Shown: piece by piece, positions 34,777-40,000 of the stretch
Numbering within the stretch: position 1 is the stretch's first letter
How the letters are laid out: each line of letters starts with the position of its first letter
Assembly: GCA_031296915.1 (NCBI GenBank)
Contig: JAVDPC010000036.1
Coordinates: 1-40,000, forward strand
From: Cerasicoccus frondis
GTDB lineage: Bacteria > Verrucomicrobiota > Verrucomicrobiia > Opitutales > Cerasicoccaceae
Direction: 5' to 3'
DNA length: 40,000 bases
The notes under the pieces: generated by a model
The model's input: only the letters and a program-made list of their open reading frames with translations
Databases searched by the model: none
What the model was told of the DNA's origin: nothing
Position numbers and translations under genes: made by a program

Positions 34777-35724
34777 CTAAACCAAACTTTCAGACTGCCA
34801 ACCTTGCAGACAATCACGGACAGCATCGTGCACGGGAGGCATTTCAATCCCCACTGAAGCAAGCTTACTGGCGTCCATCACGCAATTCGAACGCGGTGTC
34901 TTAGCGGCCTGTTGCATGAACTCAGACTCGTCGCCAAAAAACTGAAATTCCCGGTCCGGCAAACCAGTTTCCGGAAATGCCTGCGCCGCTTCACACAGCA
35001 TGGCGACTACCTCACGCGTGGTTACCGCACCAGGGTTGGTGACGTTGTAGACGCCATAGGGCACGCGCTTCTCCCAGCACCCGAAGCAAGCCGCGACAAA
35101 ATCTTCGAGACGTGATATGGAATTCTCCGCCTCGAGCAAACGGGCATAGCGCTGTAGCTTGCTGAGGTAATTACGCGGGCTGTCAACGCGACTAAAGGGA
35201 ATGCGTAAACGCCAGATATAGATCGGATCATCCGATTCAAACGCCCACACCGGTTGCCCATCGGCATCGACCGTTTCCACGCAGCCAAGCGCCTCTTCAC
35301 CCAAGGCTTTTGTTCCGCTGTAAAAGCTGCAGGGACCATCTCGAAACGTGAAATTGGGCACGTCTGTTTCTTTGAAACCATCTCCCTGCGCATTGCGGCC
35401 CGTATAAATGCAACCGCTGGAAACGTGCCCCCATGGCAACCCTGCGGTCTTGCACTCGCGTGCAATGAGCCCCGGCAACACCGCATTTCCCAGCAACGTC
35501 TCGGCTTTGGCCAGTTCGCAGGCGTCCACATTGGGCTTCCCGGTAAAGCCCGCACAATTGATTAAAAACTCGGGCTGCAAGCGGTCGATCAACTTTGCCA
35601 GTTCCCCAGCCTGATAGTAATTACAGTCCGCGCGCGAAACTGCCTGATAGGGCTGGCCAGTCGCCTCCAAGTATTCCGCAAAGGCCGAACCAACGTAGCC
35701 AGATGCTCCCAATAATAAAATCAT
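34777..35724 (-). CDS. dTDP-4-dehydrorhamnose reductase-like / NRS-ER-like SDR enzyme
   Basis: 315-residue extended short-chain dehydrogenase. It has the NAD(P) loop GASGYVGSA (6-14), an INCAGFTGKPNVDACE segment (55-70) as in RmlD, and the active-site pattern VSSGCIYTG (101-109) with Y135-x3-K139 in FYSGTKALGE. The wording SSGCIY..GDGFKETDVPNF..SFYSGTKA also recalls the plant UDP-4-keto-6-deoxyglucose epimerase/reductase (NRS/ER, UER1). It most likely makes a 6-deoxyhexose such as rhamnose. No rmlA, rmlB or rmlC is in the window. It lies 27 bases upstream of the paralogous GT2 pair. Confidence 0.7.
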   Translation of the reverse strand: MILLLGASGYVGSAFAEYLEATGQPYQAVSRADCNYYQAGELAKLIDRLQPEFLINCAGFTGKPNVDACELAKAETLLGNAVLPGLIARECKTAGLPWGHVSSGCIYTGRNAQGDGFKETDVPNFTFRDGPCSFYSGTKALGEEALGCVETVDADGQPVWAFESDDPIYIWRLRIPFSRVDSPRNYLSKLQRYARLLEAENSISRLEDFVAACFGCWEKRVPYGVYNVTNPGAVTTREVVAMLCEAAQAFPETGLPDREFQFFGDESEFMQQAAKTPRSNCVMDASKLASVGIEMPPVHDAVRDCLQGWQSESLV

Positions 35725-35800
35725 GTCCAGTAATTCCGGGGTTCGTAATGGATTACCTGTATTTCGGGACGACAGTGTTTATTTGCAACCATGAAATCGG

Positions 35801-37099
35801 TCAAACAACGCCCCAATGCAAGTGCGGCGCGACATATCCCGCCCGGCGCTTGATCCAGTAAGGGGAGTCGGAAAGCCCGCCAATGATTTCAAATTTGATG
35901 GACGCAGGACAAGTGCCCACATCGGTGATGTTTGGGCCGCGATAAACCCGCGCGACGAATTCCACACGATGGGTTCGCTCATTGAGCAAATGAGGCGGAA
36001 TCTCGCACACCACTGTCTGAATGCCAGGCTGCATGCGCGCCGGCAGTTCCGGGTCCACATCGGTGCAGAAAGACAAAGCGATAAGCGCGTTTTCGTCGTT
36101 GAAGATCGCAATACCTAGCATGAGCCGCGGGTCCGGCTTCTTGAGGTCGATCTCAAACTCGACGCGGATCGGACGATTATTAGGGAAACGCTTAGCACCG
36201 CCTTCCATCCGCATATAATTCAAATCGAAGAACTCGTTTTGAATCTGGCTACCCGAATTACGCCATTCAGATTTCACCAGCGCCGGATCAACGGTCGACT
36301 CAAGATAATTGTGGACAACGGTCTGCACATCCTTGCTGTCCACTTTCATTTCGCCGCCTTCCAAGTGGATCGCGCGGTTGCACAATGCCTCGACAAAACC
36401 CATCGAATGCGTCACGAAAATGATCGTGCGATTGTCCGTGTTCGCGACCTCGTTCATCTTGCCCAGACACTTCTTCTGGAAGCGCGCATCGCCCACGGCG
36501 AGCACTTCGTCGATGATCATGATCTCCGGGTCCAAATGCGCCGCCACGGAAAACGCCAAACGAACCTGCATCCCGGATGAGTAGCGTTTCACCGGTGTGT
36601 CGAGGAAGCGTTCAACGCCTGAAAACTCTACGATTTGATCGTATTTTTCCTGAATCTGGTAGCGCTTAAGGCCGAAGATTGAGCCATTGAGAAAAATATT
36701 TTCCCGGCCAGTCAGCTCGGGATGAAATCCCGTGCCCACTTCCAACAGACTGGCAATTTTGCCCTCCATCGTAAAGCGGCCAGTCGTCGGTGTGATGATG
36801 CGACTCAGCAACTTCAACAGCGTGGATTTGCCTGCTCCGTTTCGTCCTATGAGGCCTAGGCGCTCACCACGCTTCAGTTCGAATGAAACGTCCTTCAGCG
36901 CCCAAAACTCCTCGGTGGTGCTCTGGTTCTCAGTGGATGGCTTACCGACCAGCTTACGCAGTGGGTTCAAGAACATCCGACCGAGGTCTTCGTTGATGCG
37001 GTTATATTTGGCCGCATTTAACCCCGCCCCATGATGCTGGATCTGGTAGCACTTGCCTAAATTTTCGATGGAAACAACGGTATCGCTCATCTTACTCAC
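35801..37099 (-). CDS. wzt: Polysaccharide ABC exporter ATPase with Wzt C-terminal domain
   Basis: 432-residue ATPase of the O-antigen/teichoic-acid export family. Walker A GRNGAGKSTLLKLL and the signature YSSGMQVRLAFSVA are clear. Walker B IMIIDEVLAVGD, the switch His in FVTHSMGFVE and the family-specific FHPELTGRENIFLNG are also present. Residues about 260-432 form a beta-rich Wzt_C domain (RPIRVEFEIDL, LMLGIAIFNDENALI, RVEFVARVYRGPN), which in known systems binds the modified end of the glycan before export. GTG at 37099 overlaps the wzm stop by one base; ATG at 37090 is an alternative start. The C-terminal sequence is likely specific to this organism's polymer. Confidence 0.93.
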   Translation of the reverse strand: MSKMSDTVVSIENLGKCYQIQHHGAGLNAAKYNRINEDLGRMFLNPLRKLVGKPSTENQSTTEEFWALKDVSFELKRGERLGLIGRNGAGKSTLLKLLSRIITPTTGRFTMEGKIASLLEVGTGFHPELTGRENIFLNGSIFGLKRYQIQEKYDQIVEFSGVERFLDTPVKRYSSGMQVRLAFSVAAHLDPEIMIIDEVLAVGDARFQKKCLGKMNEVANTDNRTIIFVTHSMGFVEALCNRAIHLEGGEMKVDSKDVQTVVHNYLESTVDPALVKSEWRNSGSQIQNEFFDLNYMRMEGGAKRFPNNRPIRVEFEIDLKKPDPRLMLGIAIFNDENALIALSFCTDVDPELPARMQPGIQTVVCEIPPHLLNERTHRVEFVARVYRGPNITDVGTCPASIKFEIIGGLSDSPYWIKRRAGYVAPHLHWGVV

Positions 37100-37932
37100 T
37101 ACAGCACGTCGTTAATCCACTGCTCCGAACGCTGAAAGAAACGACTGCCGTAAAATACCAGCAGAATAATACTCGCCAGGCTAATAAAAATACTCGGCAC
37201 AAAGAACTGATAGTCCGGCAATACCGCCCAACGGCAGCATTCCACAATGCCGGTCAAGGGATTCAGCGACATGAACACTTGGATCATGGAATCCTTGTTG
37301 GCCAACTGATAGCCGATCGGAGTGATCAACAGGCCAATCTTCAGCATGAACGGCAGTAGAATTTTAAAATCCCGATATTTCACATAGAGCGCGGAAATGA
37401 AAAAACTGATCCCCAATGCCACCAGTATGCCCAAGCCCGAAATAGGAATCACCAGCAGGTATTTCCACGTAAACGAGTAGCCATAGATCAACATGAGGAC
37501 CGTTAAGATCACGTAGTTGATGGCCAAATCGATAAGATTCACCGCAACGGAGCTGGTTGGCAAAATGATGCGAGGAAAATAAATTTTGGAAAGAATCGAC
37601 GAATTATTCAGCAAGGAATTGGACGCATTCGTCAGGCTGAGGCCGAACATTTGCCACGGAAGCATGCCCGCAAAAACCGCTACCGGCGTACTGTCCTTCA
37701 TCTTCGCAACCACGCCAAAGATCAACACCAGCACAATCATGCTGAGCAAGGGATCCAAGACCGCCCACACGATTCCAATGACTGTTTGCTTGTAGCGAAC
37801 GAGAAAATCCCTCCACGCTAAAGACAAAAAAAGCTCACGAAACCGCCAAATATCCGACCAGTCAATCGAGCCAATACGATCGGCCTCCACCGACACGATG
37901 TTGCTGTTCTTGAGGCCTTCGAGGAATTTCAT
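37099..37932 (-). CDS. wzm: Polysaccharide ABC exporter permease Wzm
   Basis: 277-residue ABC-2 type membrane protein, the export channel that works with the Wzt-like ATPase. It has the usual N-terminal cytoplasmic helix (DIWRFRELFLSLAWRDFLVRYKQTVIG), six membrane segments, and conserved pieces such as GIVWAVLDPLLSMIVLVLIFG, LPWQMFGLSLTNASNSLL, YFPRIILPTSSVAVNLIDL and SLNPLTGIVE. The length is normal for the family. Its stop overlaps the wzt start. It moves lipid-linked glycan across the inner membrane. Confidence 0.94.
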   Translation of the reverse strand: MKFLEGLKNSNIVSVEADRIGSIDWSDIWRFRELFLSLAWRDFLVRYKQTVIGIVWAVLDPLLSMIVLVLIFGVVAKMKDSTPVAVFAGMLPWQMFGLSLTNASNSLLNNSSILSKIYFPRIILPTSSVAVNLIDLAINYVILTVLMLIYGYSFTWKYLLVIPISGLGILVALGISFFISALYVKYRDFKILLPFMLKIGLLITPIGYQLANKDSMIQVFMSLNPLTGIVECCRWAVLPDYQFFVPSIFISLASIILLVFYGSRFFQRSEQWINDVL

Positions 37933-38021
37933 AAAAAACCTTTAGCCAGTTTGAAACCATGCAGGGTGTCAAGTCTCGGATTCTCTCTGAGAGAGCTGAC
38001 TCAATACGAAGAAACGTCGTG

Positions 38022-39749
38022 CTAACGTTCGCTCAAGATTTGTCGATACCCTTGCAACAGACGCCATTCCTCCTCGTTCGAACTGCTGCAAATCGACGTG
38101 ACTTCCTCCACCATCAGTCGCGCATCATCCAGCCTTCCCGCGACGATGAAATAAGGGATCACGACGCGCACACAAAAGCGGCAACGCTCGTTAGGGTGTC
38201 CTGGCGTATTCAATAAATCGGGCAATAAACGCTCGATCTCTTTCCAATCCTTCCGGATTAAGGCAAGCTCGGCTAAACGCTCCCCGATTGTCCAATTCAA
38301 ATGAAGATTGGCAGACTCGTAGCTTTCAAGCACCTGCCTTGCCTGGTCATCATCTCCCTCCAAACGATAGCCATACGACGCAATGAGGTATCCATGGAGA
38401 GCCCACGGCGCCAATTCACGAGACTTGGCTAATTTCTCCTGTCCAGCCGCATGGTCACCGTTCTCCACATCAGCTACGCCAAGCATTGCCAATGCATGGT
38501 AATTGTCGGGATAGTTTTGCACGGTTAGTTCGAGCAAGGACGTTGCGTCCCGCCAAGCTATCAAGCGAGTACTCAAAGTCCTGGCATTGGCCAGAAGCAA
38601 TAAAGCAAAACAAAGCATTGAACCAATTCGAACCGCTGACCACCGCGCGTGGAAAAGCAATTGCCCGATCGCCGTAGTCGCCAAGGCTAATCCAAATCCG
38701 GGTATGAGCAGATAGTAATTACAGATCGGCCCATTACCCAGACCGAAGAAATTTGCCAAAGGCGCCATCGCAACCAGGAACAACAGCAAGCCTGCCGCAA
38801 TAAAACGGAGCCGTGAATTCAGCGCCCATATTAACCAGATTGCCAACCCAAGCAAAATCCCCCATCCAATGACACCCAGCGCAAGCTTGTCGCGAGGATC
38901 ATCATCCAGGAAAACGCCGCCACGCCCCCATGGCTCGGCCCAAAGCAGGAAATGCGTCCACGCATAATACGGCGCGCGTAAGATTAGCTCAATTTTGGTA
39001 GTTCCTTCCGGCAGCGATGGGCTGATGAACACAGTTTTGGCGGCGCCCAAGCGCAATATGAGGTAGGCAAACGTTAGCGCTGCCGCACCTCCCCAAAGAC
39101 GTATTCCATGCCGCGAAAAACCGTATTTCCATCCGTATTTGGCAATGACAACGACACCCAATAAAGCAAATGCAACGATGGCTGCCTCGTAAGCAACCAA
39201 GGCCAGCATCAGGCACAACAGTGTGTCAAAATACAATGCCTGTGGCCATTCATCTCCGCTAGAATCAGCAGTTCGCTTGGCGTAATTCAAGCCTAGCCCG
39301 AGCACCGCTAAAATGAAGGTTAGGCAAAGCTGGTTATTGACTGCGCTTAAAAACTGTATGCTCGAAATGTTGGTTGGATTGTACGCAAATAAGGCTGCGC
39401 CCAAGAACGCCAAGGCTTTGCTTTCAAAGAACTTATGAAGCACCCAAACCACCAAAAAAACATTAACAATAAATATCCCTAACGAAGCTGCCTTTATCCA
39501 TTTCACCCCCACTACATCGTCATAGGTTAGGTAAAAAATGAAATTCTTGAATGGCCGAAACCACTGATTGCTATCGGGTTTAAAACAATCCCAGACCGAG
39601 TCAAAACCGCGAATATAGGCGATTTGTATCGGGTCATCCAGCATCGGCTCATGCCCCAGCATTGGGTAGCAAATGTACAAAATCGGGAGTGCCACCAACA
39701 CGCCTAACCAAAAATTACTGACAGAATCGATTTTCAGCGACTTAAGCAT
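38022..39749 (-). CDS. GT-C-like membrane protein with C-terminal TPR repeats
   Basis: About 575 residues from ATG at 39749, which overlaps the GtrA-like stop as TGATG; the frame extends back to 39767. Residues about 1-380 form ten or so membrane segments. The first large outer loop holds EPMLDDPIQIAYI and NQWFRPFKNFIFYLTYDD. A later stretch reads AYNPTNISSIQFLSAVNNQL and VAYEAAIVAFALLG, the pattern of GT-C mannosyltransferase-type enzymes such as TMTC. Residues about 385-575 carry TPR-like helix pairs (LAMLGVADVENGDHAAGQEKL, ASYGYRLEGDDDQARQVLESY). I infer a lipid-linked-sugar-dependent transferase acting at the outer face; a structural or ligase role is possible. Confidence 0.6.
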   Translation of the reverse strand: MLKSLKIDSVSNFWLGVLVALPILYICYPMLGHEPMLDDPIQIAYIRGFDSVWDCFKPDSNQWFRPFKNFIFYLTYDDVVGVKWIKAASLGIFIVNVFLVVWVLHKFFESKALAFLGAALFAYNPTNISSIQFLSAVNNQLCLTFILAVLGLGLNYAKRTADSSGDEWPQALYFDTLLCLMLALVAYEAAIVAFALLGVVVIAKYGWKYGFSRHGIRLWGGAAALTFAYLILRLGAAKTVFISPSLPEGTTKIELILRAPYYAWTHFLLWAEPWGRGGVFLDDDPRDKLALGVIGWGILLGLAIWLIWALNSRLRFIAAGLLLFLVAMAPLANFFGLGNGPICNYYLLIPGFGLALATTAIGQLLFHARWSAVRIGSMLCFALLLLANARTLSTRLIAWRDATSLLELTVQNYPDNYHALAMLGVADVENGDHAAGQEKLAKSRELAPWALHGYLIASYGYRLEGDDDQARQVLESYESANLHLNWTIGERLAELALIRKDWKEIERLLPDLLNTPGHPNERCRFCVRVVIPYFIVAGRLDDARLMVEEVTSICSSSNEEEWRLLQGYRQILSER

Positions 39750-40000
39750 CACTTGAAAACTTTCCACGTCAGGGTGCTACTAACTGTGTAATTCCAGACG
39801 GCGCCAATCCCTGCTCCAATCAAACCAGATAGCCACCAAATGACCCCTTGCCGAAAAAGCGTCGTTGCAACCGCTAAATTGGTAACCGCGCCGATGCTGC
39901 AGATCAAAACAAACTTCAATAACGCCGGAAGCAAGGCGGCGCCGGTCAGCTTTTTATCGTGATAGGTGAATTGATTGTTGATCCAAAAATTCAACATCAT
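39749..40000 (-). CDS. GtrA-like membrane protein, cut by the window edge
   Basis: 83 residues are visible. They start in the middle of a GtrA-like domain (NFWINNQFTYHD, the second-helix end), followed by two membrane helices and the terminal WNYTVSSTLTWKVF, the GtrA signature. The frame continues past 40000, so the N-terminus lies outside and may be fused to a GT2 domain, as in some relatives. GtrA proteins are thought to flip undecaprenyl-phosphate-linked sugars. The stop overlaps the start of the GT-C-like gene, so the two are probably translated together. Confidence 0.7.
   Translation of the reverse strand: MMLNFWINNQFTYHDKKLTGAALLPALLKFVLICSIGAVTNLAVATTLFRQGVIWWLSGLIGAGIGAVWNYTVSSTLTWKVFK

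Noticed and set aside
1..40000. CRISPR arrays, insertion sequences, prophage or toxin-antitoxin genes
   Set aside because: No regularly spaced repeats, transposase, integrase or phage structural motifs were seen in the translated frames.

Overview
The window reads as chromosomal DNA of a Gram-negative-type (two-membrane) bacterium, most likely of the Verrucomicrobiota/PVC group, possibly an Opitutae relative. This is inferred from the mix of families (DUF748/AsmA-like protein, Prc/Tsp-type S41 protease, GlnE, GYF-domain membrane protein, LemA with M48 peptidase, oversized PstC/PstA, Wzm/Wzt export), not from a marker gene. Many starts lack a clear Shine-Dalgarno. No rRNA, tRNA, CRISPR array, insertion sequence or prophage gene was found. 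No gene-free stretch exceeds 300 bases; the longest is 1-252, which holds an interlocked inverted repeat.

Layout. (1) 1-7391: a CPA1 Na+/H+ antiporter with a cytoplasmic RCK domain, a divergent AspT/YidE-type transporter with RCK_C domains, a small VOC protein and a 995-residue DUF748 protein. (2) 7448-23261: a long minus-strand block. In transcription order it is glnE, a Prc-like protease, a STAS protein, a GNAT protein, serS, pstS, pstC, pstA, pstB, phoU and a tRNA-dihydrouridine synthase. The Pst system takes up phosphate; two Pho-box-like sites and an intercistronic hairpin suggest PhoB control and unequal expression of pstS and pstCAB. (3) 23414-28639: a GYF-domain membrane protein, an unrecognised secreted protein, and a lemA/M48-peptidase pair whose peptidase carries a TerB-like C-terminal region. 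(4) 28702-40000: a surface-polysaccharide locus. A sulfotransferase-like protein and a family-4 glycosyltransferase lie on the plus strand. They converge on a minus-strand run of GtrA-like protein, GT-C/TPR membrane protein, Wzm, Wzt, sugar-nucleotide reductase, two paralogous GT2 enzymes, a methyltransferase and an unusual GT-B-like protein with a coiled-coil tail.

How the parts fit. The right-hand locus would make a glycan containing a 6-deoxysugar such as rhamnose, extend it with the GT2/GT4 enzymes, modify it (methyl, possibly sulfate) and export it through Wzm/Wzt, with late modification by the GtrA/GT-C pair. The central block is housekeeping: phosphate uptake, nitrogen regulation, translation and envelope proteolysis. 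The points I consider most worth following are the possible seven-bladed propeller in PstC, the Pho-box pair, the Cys/His cluster in GlnE, the M48-TerB fusion and the TMTC-like GT-C/TPR protein next to GtrA. No wholly new multi-gene defence or mobile system is evident.
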